A DNA stretch of 64,000 bases from Acinetobacter sp. MB5 (GCF_003261585.1 NZ_POVU01000001.1:434001-498000), one strand, 5' to 3'; shown: positions 18,373-27,860, counted from the stretch's first letter. Translations and numbers: made by a program. The notes: generated from the sequence alone by a model not told the origin.

Positions 18373-19551
18373 TTAACGTGCTGCCAATAATTGCAAAATC
18401 GCATGTACAGGATCTTCAGTATCTCCTGAAATCAACTGCTTATGCATGGTTATATGCTGCATCACTTGAATTTGTGCAGTTTCAACATTCATTAACTTTT
18501 CAATTTCCGCAGCCAATGCTTCAGGTGTTGCCTGATCCTGAATCAGCTCTTGAATGACTTTTTTACCCGCAATAATATTCGGCAAAGAATAATATGGAAT
18601 TTTGACCATCAAACGCATAATACGATAGGTTAGCCAGTGTAACTTATAAAATGTCACCATTGGACGATGCAATAACATTGCTTCAAGTGTTGCTGTACCT
18701 GAAGCCAAGGCAATGAGATTACTTGCATTCATGACCAATCGACCAATTTTCGACTCAGTATGCTGATTGTCAAGAACATGAATTTTGGCACGTAAACTTT
18801 CAGGATAATTTGCCAAAATCTGCTGAATTTGCGCTAAACGCTGTGGGTTAATCGCAGGAACCAGATATTCATACTCAGGGTATTTGGCTTGTAAAATCTG
18901 TGCAGCGCCAAACACCAAAGGGGCTAGTCGTTCTACCTCACCACGGCGGCTGCCTGGCAGTAAAGCAATGTATTTGGCTTGCTCAGGAAGATTAAGCGTC
19001 TGTCGTGCTTGCTGAATATGATTGTCTAATGGCAACTGTTTCGCCAGTGGATGCCCCACAAAAATCGCAGGAACTTGATATTTTTGATAAAACGCTTTTT
19101 CAAACGGAAATAAGCACATGACCAAATCTATATTTTTTTTAATCCCAAAGACACGCTTTTGTCGCCATGCCCATACTGAAGGACTGACATATTGTACAGT
19201 CTTAATCGGTAACTGTTTTTGTTTGATGCGTTGAGACAAACGTAAATTAAAGTCAGGTGCGTCAATCCCAATAAAAATATCAACAGGCTTTTCCTGCCAA
19301 CGTTCAACCAAACCATCTCGTACTGCGAATAATTGTTTAAGCTCTTTTAAAACTTCAACTAGCCCCATCACGGACAAAGTTTCCATCGGATAAAAACTCT
19401 GGAAGCCTTCAGCAATCATTTGTGGGCCACCGATCCCCTCAAATTCAACATCAACACCTTGCGCTTTAAAGCAACGCATCAACTCAACACCAAGAGTATC
19501 TCCTGAAACCTCACCAACCACGATGCCTATTCTGAGTTTACGATTTTGCAA
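18373..19551 (-). CDS. lpxB: Lipid-A-disaccharide synthase
   Basis: GT-B glycosyltransferase joining lipid X and UDP-diacylglucosamine in lipid A synthesis at the inner membrane. Motifs are VVGEVSGDTLG, EGIGGPQMIAEG, YVSPSVWAWRQKR, LPGSRRGEV and ASGTATLE. The frame is open to a GTG at 19581 without a ribosome binding site. The TTG at 19551 has AAAGGAAG 6 bp before it and yields fMet-QNRKLRIGIVVGE, aligning with the normal N-terminus (392 residues; E. coli 382), so a TTG start is proposed. It stands alone, away from lpxA and fabZ. Confidence 0.95.
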   Translation of the reverse strand: MQNRKLRIGIVVGEVSGDTLGVELMRCFKAQGVDVEFEGIGGPQMIAEGFQSFYPMETLSVMGLVEVLKELKQLFAVRDGLVERWQEKPVDIFIGIDAPDFNLRLSQRIKQKQLPIKTVQYVSPSVWAWRQKRVFGIKKNIDLVMCLFPFEKAFYQKYQVPAIFVGHPLAKQLPLDNHIQQARQTLNLPEQAKYIALLPGSRRGEVERLAPLVFGAAQILQAKYPEYEYLVPAINPQRLAQIQQILANYPESLRAKIHVLDNQHTESKIGRLVMNASNLIALASGTATLEAMLLHRPMVTFYKLHWLTYRIMRLMVKIPYYSLPNIIAGKKVIQELIQDQATPEALAAEIEKLMNVETAQIQVMQHITMHKQLISGDTEDPVHAILQLLAAR

Positions 19552-19741
19552 GAATGTCTTCCTTTGGGCTTTATCATCCACAATATTATAAGAGATTTCG
19601 TAGCTTTACTTCATACGAGTCATACAAACAACAAGATTATTCTGCGTCCTCCCTTTAATTTCTTCAAAAATCCAATCTAGAGAATGACGACATTGAATGT
19701 AATTTTTTGTTGCACATCACCACACAATAGTTAATTATATT

Positions 19742-19760
19742 GCGAATCATTTTCATTATT
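19742..19760 (+). promoter_or_regulatory. Predicted Fur box (TonB receptor)
   Basis: GCGAATCATTTTCATTATT resembles the 19-bp Fur consensus (GATAATGATAATCATTATC) in its hexamer pattern. It lies 20 bp before the receptor start, and a near copy lies before the DUF3649 operon at 23457. Confidence 0.7.
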
Positions 19761-19779
19761 TTTTATATTTGGAATAAAG

Positions 19780-21879
19780 ATGTCATTCAAGCCCAATGCT
19801 CTCTTCCTTGCCATCCTCAGCATCACTGCAACCTCAGTCTACGCGGAAGATAATCAAACACTCCCAACCATTACCATTTCAGCAGATAAAACCTCAAGCA
19901 GCTCTGAAAAAACCAAAGCCTACACGGTAAAAGACAGTAGCAGCGCTACAAAACTCAATATTCCAGTCCAAGAAACGCCTCAAACTGTCAATGTTGTGAC
20001 GCGCCAACAAATGGATGACTTCAACCTGACCACGACCCGTGACATTTTGCGAAACACGCCTGGGGTTACAGTGACAGGTCTAGAAACTAACCGTACCACC
20101 TATACAGCGCGTGGTTTTGATATTTCCAATATTCTGGTTGATGGTGTTGGTATTCCCCAAGTCGATAGTTATAACTACAACAACAGTGACCCTGATGGAT
20201 ATTTTTATGATCGAGTGGAAGTAATCAAAGGTGCAGATGCATTAACCAATGCTTTAGGTGATCCAGGGGCAACCATTAACTATGTGCGTAAACGCCCTAC
20301 TCAAGAATTTCAGGCGAATGCAGGGATTAGTTATGGCTCTTGGGATACTCAACGTTATGAAGCCGATATTTCAGGCCCACTGACTCAAGATGGTCGAGTT
20401 CGTGCTCGCTTAACTGGCTATGAAAAAGCAGGCAATTCTTATATTGATCGTTATTCTGAAGAGAAAAATGGTGTTCAAGCCATCATTGAAGCAGATCTGA
20501 CTGACTCAACTACCGCATCTGTTGGTTATTCCAAAGTTCAACAACTAACCAATGGCTCACAGTGGGGTGCTTTACCCCTGATTAACAGTGCAGGGCAACA
20601 ACTGAGCTATTCTCGTAGTTATAACTATGCACCATCGTGGACGTATTATGACTGGTCAATTGATAACTACTTTGCCTATATTGAGCAGAAACTCGGTGGC
20701 GATTGGAAAGCCAAGCTGAGCTATGATGAAAAAGCATCTACCCTGAAAGACAAAATGCTTTATCTTGGTGGAGCGCCCTCTGCAACAGATAACACTTCAG
20801 GCATTACCCTCTATCCAGAAATTTATAATCAGAAGTTCCGAGAACGTACTATTAATTTAAATTTCAATGGAACTTATGGGCTATTTGGACAGCACCATGA
20901 AGCCAACTTTGGTTATTCATGGTCAGATTACAATGTTAAAAGTTATTATGCATTAGGTGATAGCTATGGTCTGACGACGACAGATTTAGCCAGTTGGACA
21001 CCTGCCACGCAATCATGGAGCAGTAACTATTCTGTCGATGATGAAAATATCATGATTAAATCGTTGTATGGCGCAACACGTTTGCATCTAACCGATGATT
21101 TAAAAATGATTTTAGGAGCAAACTACACCGAAATTGACAATAAAAATACTTATCAAAAAAATAAAGTATCGCCTTATGCAGGTCTGACCTATAACTTTAC
21201 CCCACATTACACAGGCTATGTCAGCTATACCTCAATCTTCAGACCTCAAACCATTATTAACAATGCTACAGGTAAAGTTTCTGATCCTGTTGAAGGCAAA
21301 AGTTATGAGCTTGGTTTAAAAAGTGCTTGGCTGAATAACCGTTTGACGGGTTCGATTGCTGTGTTTAGAACAGAGCAAAGTAACTTCCCACTCAACTCAA
21401 CTTATAACGCAACCGATTTTAAATACTACTCGGATTTAGGCACAGTGCGCTCACAAGGGGTTGAATTAGGGCTTGCAGGTAAAGTCAGCCAAAATTTAGA
21501 AGTGTCGATGGGCTATAGTAAATTTAGCCTGAAAAATATGGAGACTGGTGTCAACCCTCGCCAATACAATCCAACCCAAACCTTTAATATTTTAACGACT
21601 TACACCGTTCCACAATTACCAAAACTTAAAGTGGGCGCAAGTGTACAATGGCAAGATGCGATTAGTGATCCAGCGACCAGTAACGGTTATGGCCTGATTA
21701 AACAAGGCAGCTATGCCCTGCTCAACCTAATGGCAAGTTATACCTTAAATGATCACGTCAGCTTCCAAGTCAATGGTAACAACGTGACCGATAAGAAGTA
21801 TCTGACTGGTTTATATCAGGGACAAGGCTATTACGGCGCACCTGCCAACTATACGGTTGCGGTCAAATTTAAATACTAA
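19780..21879 (+). CDS. TonB-dependent siderophore receptor
   Basis: Outer-membrane receptor of 699 residues. A signal peptide ends near VYA (residue 22). The plug domain starts about residue 55 (PVQETPQTVNVVTRQQMDD, TRDILRNTPGVTV, YTARGFDISNILVDG, RVEVIKGADAL), followed by a 22-strand barrel ending in a terminal aromatic (VKFKY). The plug motifs and length fit the hydroxamate and catecholate siderophore group (FhuE/FpvA-like); the ligand is unknown. No FecA-type N-terminal signalling domain is present. A Fur-like box lies 20 bp upstream. The accessory membrane operon that usually follows such receptors is 1.6 kb away, after hmp. Confidence 0.93.
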   Translation: MSFKPNALFLAILSITATSVYAEDNQTLPTITISADKTSSSSEKTKAYTVKDSSSATKLNIPVQETPQTVNVVTRQQMDDFNLTTTRDILRNTPGVTVTGLETNRTTYTARGFDISNILVDGVGIPQVDSYNYNNSDPDGYFYDRVEVIKGADALTNALGDPGATINYVRKRPTQEFQANAGISYGSWDTQRYEADISGPLTQDGRVRARLTGYEKAGNSYIDRYSEEKNGVQAIIEADLTDSTTASVGYSKVQQLTNGSQWGALPLINSAGQQLSYSRSYNYAPSWTYYDWSIDNYFAYIEQKLGGDWKAKLSYDEKASTLKDKMLYLGGAPSATDNTSGITLYPEIYNQKFRERTINLNFNGTYGLFGQHHEANFGYSWSDYNVKSYYALGDSYGLTTTDLASWTPATQSWSSNYSVDDENIMIKSLYGATRLHLTDDLKMILGANYTEIDNKNTYQKNKVSPYAGLTYNFTPHYTGYVSYTSIFRPQTIINNATGKVSDPVEGKSYELGLKSAWLNNRLTGSIAVFRTEQSNFPLNSTYNATDFKYYSDLGTVRSQGVELGLAGKVSQNLEVSMGYSKFSLKNMETGVNPRQYNPTQTFNILTTYTVPQLPKLKVGASVQWQDAISDPATSNGYGLIKQGSYALLNLMASYTLNDHVSFQVNGNNVTDKKYLTGLYQGQGYYGAPANYTVAVKFKY

Positions 21880-21907
21880 TCCATTCTCAAACATCTTTAA
21901 CCCTTTT

Positions 21908-21937
21908 TAAAGCCAATCCTTGTGATTGGCTTTTTTA
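21908..21937 (+). terminator. Receptor gene terminator
   Basis: AAAGCCAATC-CTTGT-GATTGGCTTTTTT hairpin, about 30 bp after the receptor stop. Confidence 0.88.
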
Positions 21938-22015
21938 ATTATTTTAACAACAAAAATAAATACTTAAAAAATAATTGAGTTTTTATGTGTTTTCTGACTT
22001 GACGAAAAAATAATA

Positions 22016-22040
22016 TAAGATGTATTTTAAATATATCTTA
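22016..22040. promoter_or_regulatory. Predicted NsrR operator of hmp
   Basis: Left half TAAGATGTATTT, central T, right half AAATATATCTTA: a 25-bp palindrome with one mismatch. It follows the NsrR consensus of two AAGATGCATTT-like arms around a single base. It is 24 bp before the hmp ATG, placed to block transcription until nitric oxide destroys the NsrR iron-sulfur cluster. nsrR itself is not in the window. Confidence 0.82.
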
Positions 22041-22063
22041 TAAAGCCATGCGAGCAATCCATT

Positions 22064-23344
22064 ATGTTAAGCCAGCATCAAATCGACCTCATCAAATCTA
22101 CTGTTCCTGTTTTACGTGAAAATGGTGTTGCGCTAACAGGTTATTTCTACAATCGTATGCTGGGGAATAACCCAGAGTTAAAAGAAACATTTAACATGGG
22201 ACATCAACGCAGTGGTGCACAGGCAAAAGCGCTGGCAGGCGCAGTATTGGCGTATGCTGAAAATATTGAAGATCCAAGTGTCCTCGCACCTGTTGTAGAA
22301 CTCATCTGTCACAAACATGTCAGCCTGAATATTCAAGCACCTGAATATGACATTGTGGGTGAGAACCTGTTGCATTCCATTAGTGAAGTTTTAAATATTC
22401 CAATGGAACATGAATTGATTGAAGCATGGGGCTTGGCATACGGACAACTGGCTGATTTATTTATTCAAACCGAACAAAAAATTTATCTAGAACATCAACA
22501 AACCCAAGGCAGTTGGCTTGGATGGCGTGAATTTTTAATTGCTGAAAAAGTTAAAGAAAGTGATGAAATCACCTCTTTTTATTTAGTACCTAAAGACAAT
22601 GGCGCTCTCCCTAAATATAAAGCAGGACAATACGTGACTGTACGTGTTCTCGTCCCTGAACTTGGCATTAAACAACCTCGCCAATACAGCTTATCGGATT
22701 GTGCATCTGGTCAATATTTACGAATTTCAGTCAAACGTGAAGATGCCAAAGTTGAAGGACAAGATCCTGGCTATGTTTCATCGACTCTCCATCAATATTT
22801 AAATGAACATGATGTAGTTGAATTATCTGCACCAACAGGTAATTTCTTCTTGGTCAATCCTGAAAAAACCAATGTACTCATCAGCGCAGGTGTGGGCTTA
22901 ACCCCAATGGTTGCCATGCTCAACCAGTTGCTGACTGAAAATACAGATCCAAATGAAAAATTATCATTCTGGCAAAAAATTAAAGCACAGTTTAGCCATG
23001 CACCAGAAAAACCTGCGATTCATTTTATTCATGCTGCTCGTAACTCACGTGTGCATGCCATGAAAAATGCGATTCAGGGCTTGGCTCAACAACATGACAA
23101 CTTAGATGTTTTTGTTGCTTACGAGCACCCAGAACAACAGGATAAATTAGGACAAGATTATGACACTCAAGGTCGCTTAGACTTATCCAAACTTGATCAA
23201 AAATGGTTTCCTGAACATGCCGACTATTATTTGTGTGGCCCAATGCCATTTATGCAAGCGCAGCATCAAGCATTACTTGCACGTGGCATTCCACAAGAAA
23301 ATATTCACAGTGAAGCATTTGGTACAGGTGGCGTTACACTTTAA
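22064..23344 (+). CDS. hmp: Nitric oxide dioxygenase (flavohemoglobin)
   Basis: Oxidises nitric oxide to nitrate using NAD(P)H, FAD and haem in the cytoplasm. The 426 residues hold a globin domain (1-140) with distal Tyr29 and Gln53 and proximal His85 (E. coli numbering matches exactly), a ferredoxin-reductase FAD domain (about 150-265; RQYSLSDC) and an NAD domain (GVGLTPMVAML, YYLCGPMPFMQ). It carries an insert near 305-315 (KLSFWQKIKAQFSHAPEKP) relative to E. coli Hmp (396). The upstream palindrome predicts NsrR control. It sits between two Fur-type iron genes, which is unusual. Confidence 0.96.
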   Translation: MLSQHQIDLIKSTVPVLRENGVALTGYFYNRMLGNNPELKETFNMGHQRSGAQAKALAGAVLAYAENIEDPSVLAPVVELICHKHVSLNIQAPEYDIVGENLLHSISEVLNIPMEHELIEAWGLAYGQLADLFIQTEQKIYLEHQQTQGSWLGWREFLIAEKVKESDEITSFYLVPKDNGALPKYKAGQYVTVRVLVPELGIKQPRQYSLSDCASGQYLRISVKREDAKVEGQDPGYVSSTLHQYLNEHDVVELSAPTGNFFLVNPEKTNVLISAGVGLTPMVAMLNQLLTENTDPNEKLSFWQKIKAQFSHAPEKPAIHFIHAARNSRVHAMKNAIQGLAQQHDNLDVFVAYEHPEQQDKLGQDYDTQGRLDLSKLDQKWFPEHADYYLCGPMPFMQAQHQALLARGIPQENIHSEAFGTGGVTL

Positions 23345-23368
23345 TCCCTAAAAGTTAGCTCAACCTCT

Positions 23369-23399
23369 AAAGCCATTCCTTTCAAGGAGTGGCTTTTTT
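23369..23399 (+). terminator. hmp terminator
   Basis: AAAGCCATTCCTT-TCA-AGGAGTGGCTTTTTT hairpin right after hmp, separating it from the iron operon that follows. Confidence 0.88.
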
Positions 23400-23456
23400 A
23401 TTGCTGTTTACAAAACAATTTAACTTGCATCTCTCAACACAATACGCAATCATATT

Positions 23457-23475
23457 GCGAATAATTTTCATTAGC
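23457..23475 (+). promoter_or_regulatory. Predicted Fur box (DUF3649 operon)
   Basis: GCGAATAATTTTCATTAGC matches the receptor's box at 19742 in 16 of 19 positions and lies 19 bp before the DUF3649 start. It predicts iron control of the three-gene membrane operon. Confidence 0.7.
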
Positions 23476-23493
23476 ATCAACTGGTCGGATTCT

Positions 23494-23769
23494 ATGCTTG
23501 CTTGGTCATATCTATGGGCTGTCGCCTACCGCTTTTTAGTGGCGTTTGTCATGGGCTATGTCTGTACCAGTTTGTTCATGTTAGTTCTGCTTAAAATCTT
23601 TCAGCATTTCCTTGCCCAAGCTGAATCTGTTTATTTATCTGCCTTTATTGCCATCATTTTTTATGCCGTATTTGTTCTGAGCAGTTTCTGTATCCACTCA
23701 TTGTTCAAGCTCAGTAGTTCTGCACTCATTCTGTGTAGCGTATTTTTTCTAGCTTCGAAATTTATATAG
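23494..23769 (+). CDS. DUF3649 family iron-uptake-associated membrane protein
   Basis: A 91-residue protein with three hydrophobic helices (LWAVAYRFLVAFVMGYV, YLSAFIAIIFYAVFVL and the C-terminal SSALILCSVFFLAS). Small DUF3649 proteins stand before PepSY-domain and DUF3325 genes in iron-siderophore loci, the same order as here. The frame is open back to 23389, but that stretch overlaps the hmp terminator and the Fur box; the ATG at 23494 gives the family N-terminus. It is 5 bp before the PepSY gene. Its molecular role is unknown. Confidence 0.82.
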   Translation: MLAWSYLWAVAYRFLVAFVMGYVCTSLFMLVLLKIFQHFLAQAESVYLSAFIAIIFYAVFVLSSFCIHSLFKLSSSALILCSVFFLASKFI

Positions 23770-23774
23770 GTTAA

Positions 23775-25346
23775 ATGATGCATAAATCTATTCGACAATC
23801 GATGGCATGGCTACATTCATGGTTAGGATTAATACTTGGCTGGTTACTATTTTGTATTTTTCTACTTGGTGCAACATCCTACTACCGCCAAGAAATCAAT
23901 GCATGGATGCAACCTCAGTTTAATCATATTGAGGTTGATCAACAGCAAGCCATACACAGTGCATGGAAATATTTAGACCAAAATGCCCACGATGCGAAAT
24001 CATGGTATATCAGCGTTGCCAATTCTCAACATCCCACCAGCAATGTCTATTGGCAAAAATCTGATGGCAGCTATGCCATTAAAAATTTAGACCCTATTAC
24101 TGGTCAGGAAATTCAGGCAGCGACAACGCAAGGCGGTGACTTTTTTTATAACTTCCATTTTCAGTTATTTGGTGTGCCCTACATGATCGGGCGGCTGATT
24201 GTCAGTTTTGCTGCATTTATTATGCTAATTGCGTTGATTTCAGGCGTGATTACCCATAAAAAAATCTTTACCGATTTTTTTACTTTTCGAACCTTTAAAG
24301 GACAGCGTTCTTGGCTAGACTTTCATAATATGGTTTCTGTGATTGCTCTGCCGTTTTTCCTTACCATCACCTTTACGGGGCTGACCATTTTCTTTAACTT
24401 GTATCTGCCTTATGGCATACAGCAAGTCTATTCACAAAAACAACGCTTACAATTTTTTGAAGAAATTACCTCGACTCAACCAAACACAAACAGTACAGCG
24501 CAAGGTCAATCTGCACCCATGCTCACGTTTGAGCAACTGAATCACAAAATACAACAACAATGGCCAAATCAGCCAGAGATTAATACGATTGAGGTCAAAG
24601 CTCCCTATACATCTTTTGCGCGAATTCAGATTAAACAGTTAGACGATCACAGCATTAGCTTAAAACCCGAACAGCTTTCAATTGCAGGTTCAACAGGGCA
24701 AATTTTGCCTGATATTCGTAATTACAGTCCTGTCGCTACGCTTTATTCAGGTGTTTATGGCTTACACATGGCACCATTTGCTCAACCACTTTTACGTCTT
24801 GGATTATTTTTTAGCGGACTTTTGGGCTGTGCCATGATTGCTTCAGGGCTACTGCTCTGGAGTCTCAAGCGTCAATTACATGCAAAATTTCAAAGCTTTC
24901 ATTTTGGACATTATCTGGTAGATCGAGGGAACCTTGCTTGTTTTGTCGGATTGCCCATCTCAATGCTTGTCTATTTCTATATCAATCGCCTGATTACACC
25001 ATACATACATGGCAATAATTATGAGATTCAAGGCTTTTTTCTGACATGGCTCATCAGCTTACTTGCTGCACTTCTCACAAAAAAAACTTATCTCTGGCGT
25101 AGCCAACTGACCGTATTTATTGCTTTAGCAACACTGTTGCCACTGGTCGATTACTATAGCCTCTATCAACAACATCACTTATTTAGCCAAAGTTATTGGA
25201 CGTATTTATGTGTTGATCTATTTTTCTGGTTATTTGCAGGTTTAGCTTTCTTGATCTATCGCAATATCCAACCGATTCAGCAACAGGCTCATCAACGTAT
25301 ACAGCGAAAATTATCCTTGAACTCAGAACTTGAGGCAAAATCGTGA
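23775..25346 (+). CDS. PepSY-associated TM-helix protein (iron-regulated membrane reductase type)
   Basis: Inner-membrane protein of 523 residues. The N-terminal helix (WLHSWLGLILGWLLFCIFLLG) and the inner FHNMVSVIALPFFLTITFTG are PepSY-TM hallmarks; further helices are near 135-160, 340-365, 385-405 and 415-500. Membrane histidines in these helices could bind haem, and relatives FoxB and PiuB take part in iron release from siderophores in the periplasm. The second ATG (23778) is equally plausible. It ends with TGATG, overlapping the DUF3325 start by 1 nt, which shows translational coupling. Confidence 0.88.
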   Translation: MMHKSIRQSMAWLHSWLGLILGWLLFCIFLLGATSYYRQEINAWMQPQFNHIEVDQQQAIHSAWKYLDQNAHDAKSWYISVANSQHPTSNVYWQKSDGSYAIKNLDPITGQEIQAATTQGGDFFYNFHFQLFGVPYMIGRLIVSFAAFIMLIALISGVITHKKIFTDFFTFRTFKGQRSWLDFHNMVSVIALPFFLTITFTGLTIFFNLYLPYGIQQVYSQKQRLQFFEEITSTQPNTNSTAQGQSAPMLTFEQLNHKIQQQWPNQPEINTIEVKAPYTSFARIQIKQLDDHSISLKPEQLSIAGSTGQILPDIRNYSPVATLYSGVYGLHMAPFAQPLLRLGLFFSGLLGCAMIASGLLLWSLKRQLHAKFQSFHFGHYLVDRGNLACFVGLPISMLVYFYINRLITPYIHGNNYEIQGFFLTWLISLLAALLTKKTYLWRSQLTVFIALATLLPLVDYYSLYQQHHLFSQSYWTYLCVDLFFWLFAGLAFLIYRNIQPIQQQAHQRIQRKLSLNSELEAKS

Positions 25347-25633
25347 TGCTTATTGTCATCTTATTTGTCCTGATTTTTACAGGCTTTTATCTCCTGTTCC
25401 TGCTGAGTGAAAAACAGCATAAACAAACCGCTCAATCGCGTTTTCAGATCATCTTAAAATATCGTAAATTGACACGTTTCAGTGCTTATCTTTGCTTTCT
25501 CTGTGGATTTTATCTGAGCATTTCCATGTATGGATTTTCCATTGGTTTTATTAGTAGCTGGATTTTCGCATCGCCCATCATTTTTGTACTTATTTTATGC
25601 AACAACCGTTTAAAAACCCCTCAAAAATCATAA
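25346..25633 (+). CDS. DUF3325 family membrane protein
   Basis: A 95-residue protein with three hydrophobic helices. Its place at the end of the DUF3649-PepSY-DUF3325 operon identifies it as the usual third partner of this iron-uptake set. The ATG at 25346 overlaps the PepSY stop codon (TGATG); a GTG at 25343 is the only alternative. No residues with an obvious catalytic role were seen. It is followed by an AT-rich 116-bp gap before the TSUP transporter. Confidence 0.8.
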   Translation: MLIVILFVLIFTGFYLLFLLSEKQHKQTAQSRFQIILKYRKLTRFSAYLCFLCGFYLSISMYGFSIGFISSWIFASPIIFVLILCNNRLKTPQKS

Positions 25634-25749
25634 TTCTTGAGTTTTTTGTTTATTTATTCTTTTTTCGAATAAGCAAATCATTTTTTATGACTACAAATTT
25701 TCATAAAAGCTCCTAAGATAAGCACAAATTTATATAATGGCATAAATTC

Positions 25750-26628
25750 ATGATTGACGCGGTTCAGTTCATTTTAGCAGGCATGCTTGTAGGTTTTTGT
25801 GTGGGCATTACTGGTGTTGGCGGCGGCTCACTCATGACACCGATGTTAATTAGTTTATTTAAAATTGAACCTCATATTGCGATTGGTACAGACCTGATCT
25901 ACGCCTCGATTTCAAAATTGTGCGGATCTGCTGTTCATGCCAAAAAGTTAAATGTTGTTTGGCCAATTGTTTTATGGCTTTCTATTGGCAGTATCCCTGC
26001 TTCATTTGCTACCCACTGGGTCGTTGAACAGTATTTAAGTCACTCTACGCAATATAAAGCATTACTCACTATCGTTTTGGGTTTCATGCTAACGCTTACT
26101 GGAATTTCTATTATTTTTCGTTCAAAAATTGAGAAATTTTTTAATCGTTTCCGCGACCAACAACCTCAGTCTAAAGAACTTGCTTTTACAGGGAAACGTC
26201 GCGTTTATATCATTATTATGGGGATAGTACTCGGTATCTTCGTTACCCTGTCATCGGTTGGTGCTGGTGCTTTTGGTGTGATGGCACTCATTTTGATGTT
26301 CCCTAACCTGCCGATGATTCGCATTATTGGTTCAGATGTTGCCCATGCCGTGTTACTGACTTTCGTTGCAGGTATCGCACATATGAGTTCAGGCAATGTC
26401 GACTTTCATCTTTTAGGTTGGCTGCTGATTGGTTCAATTCCAGCGATTATGTTCGGTACACTCATCAGCTCAAAACTCCCTGAAAAAATCATTCGTAAAA
26501 TTTTGGGCATCACCCTATTTTTATTGGGTATGAACTTTATTTTGCATCCTGTCAAAGAAAAGCCTAAACCAAAAGCTGAAACTGCAATGCTAATTCAGCC
26601 TGCCAGCAATGTTCAACAGCATGTCTAA
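25750..26628 (+). CDS. TSUP family transporter (TauE/SafE-like)
   Basis: Inner-membrane permease of 292 residues with about eight helices arranged as two halves, each starting with the TSUP repeat signature (GFCVGITGVGGGSLMTPML near 15-34 and GIFVTLSSVGAGAFGVMAL near 162-180). Members export sulfite, sulfoacetate or other sulfur anions, or take up small acids; the substrate here is unknown. It has a soluble loop around residues 118-145 and a polar C-terminal tail. It appears to be monocistronic and has no recognisable link to the iron operon upstream. Confidence 0.88.
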   Translation: MIDAVQFILAGMLVGFCVGITGVGGGSLMTPMLISLFKIEPHIAIGTDLIYASISKLCGSAVHAKKLNVVWPIVLWLSIGSIPASFATHWVVEQYLSHSTQYKALLTIVLGFMLTLTGISIIFRSKIEKFFNRFRDQQPQSKELAFTGKRRVYIIIMGIVLGIFVTLSSVGAGAFGVMALILMFPNLPMIRIIGSDVAHAVLLTFVAGIAHMSSGNVDFHLLGWLLIGSIPAIMFGTLISSKLPEKIIRKILGITLFLLGMNFILHPVKEKPKPKAETAMLIQPASNVQQHV

Positions 26629-26756
26629 TGCTCTTGAACATTAGACTAATGGACGTTTTTAATCTAAAGATTTAGCGCTATGGCTCTACTTTGTTTCAGA
26701 AAGCATGCTATAGTCAGATTCATCCTGATGATCGTATTTTATAACCAGTGAAGGCA

Positions 26757-27848
26757 ATGAATAGTTTACAGTCCCATTCTATTACCTCAGCCGATATTGA
26801 TGACATCAATATCCAAAGTATCCAACCGCTTGTTACACCAGCACAATTAAAAGAAGAACTTCCTCTTTCTGAGAAAGCTTATGAGACTGTGCTCAAAGGA
26901 CGTGAAACGATTCGCAAGATTCTGGATGGTGAAGATAAACGCTTATTTGTTGTGATTGGCCCATGTTCAATTCACGATCCAAAAGCTGCACACGAATATG
27001 CTGAACGCCTTAAAGCACTCAGCGAAAAAGTTAAAGATACGCTGTACCTAGTGATGCGTGTCTATTTTGAAAAACCACGTACCACCATTGGCTGGAAAGG
27101 CCTGATCAATGACCCTGATATGAATGACTCATTCAATATCGAAAAAGGTCTACGTATCGGACGTAAATTATTACTCGAATTGAATGAAGTCGGTTTGCCA
27201 TGTGCAACTGAAGCACTTGATCCAAACTCACCACAGTATTTACACGATTTAATTTCATGGTCTGCAATTGGTGCACGTACCACCGAAAGCCAAACTCACC
27301 GTGAAATGTCTTCTGGTTTATCATCTCCTGTAGGCTTTAAAAATGGTACAGATGGTGGTTTAACTGTTGCAACCAATGCGATGCAAGCCGTAAAACATGG
27401 ACACAGCTTCTTGGGTCTCAATGAAGATGGTCAAGTTTCTGTCATTCGTACCAATGGTAACCCTTATGCACATGTTGTATTACGTGGTGGTAACGGCAAG
27501 CCAAACTACGATGCAACTTCTGTTGCAGAAGCAGAGCAAGCTTTGGCAAAAGCAAAAGTTAGCAATAAAATCATGATTGATGCCAGCCATGCTAACTCAA
27601 ACAAAGACCCATACCTACAACCATTGGTTCTTAAAAATGTCACCGAGCAAATTCTCGATGGTAACAAGTCAATTGTTGGTTTAATGGTTGAAAGCCACCT
27701 TAAAGGTGGACGTCAGGATATTCCTGACAATTTATGTGATCTTGAATACGGCAAATCAGTCACTGATGGCTGTATCGATTGGGATACAACGGAAAAAACG
27801 CTTCTTGAAATGCATGATGCATTAAAAGACGTCTTACCAAACCGTTAA
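26757..27848 (+). CDS. aroG: 3-deoxy-7-phosphoheptulonate synthase (class I)
   Basis: First step of aromatic amino-acid synthesis (PEP plus erythrose 4-phosphate). The 363 residues carry class I alpha motifs: VVIGPCSIHDP with the metal Cys, RVYFEKPRTTIGWKGLIND, GARTTESQTHREMSSG, KNGTDG and MIDASHANSNK. It has about 13 more N-terminal residues than E. coli AroG; feedback type (Phe, Tyr or Trp) cannot be told, so the symbol is the nearest label. A GTG three codons upstream is possible; the ATG was chosen. It is followed by a terminator. Confidence 0.93.
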   Translation: MNSLQSHSITSADIDDINIQSIQPLVTPAQLKEELPLSEKAYETVLKGRETIRKILDGEDKRLFVVIGPCSIHDPKAAHEYAERLKALSEKVKDTLYLVMRVYFEKPRTTIGWKGLINDPDMNDSFNIEKGLRIGRKLLLELNEVGLPCATEALDPNSPQYLHDLISWSAIGARTTESQTHREMSSGLSSPVGFKNGTDGGLTVATNAMQAVKHGHSFLGLNEDGQVSVIRTNGNPYAHVVLRGGNGKPNYDATSVAEAEQALAKAKVSNKIMIDASHANSNKDPYLQPLVLKNVTEQILDGNKSIVGLMVESHLKGGRQDIPDNLCDLEYGKSVTDGCIDWDTTEKTLLEMHDALKDVLPNR

Positions 27849-27860
27849 TTGTTTTACAAT

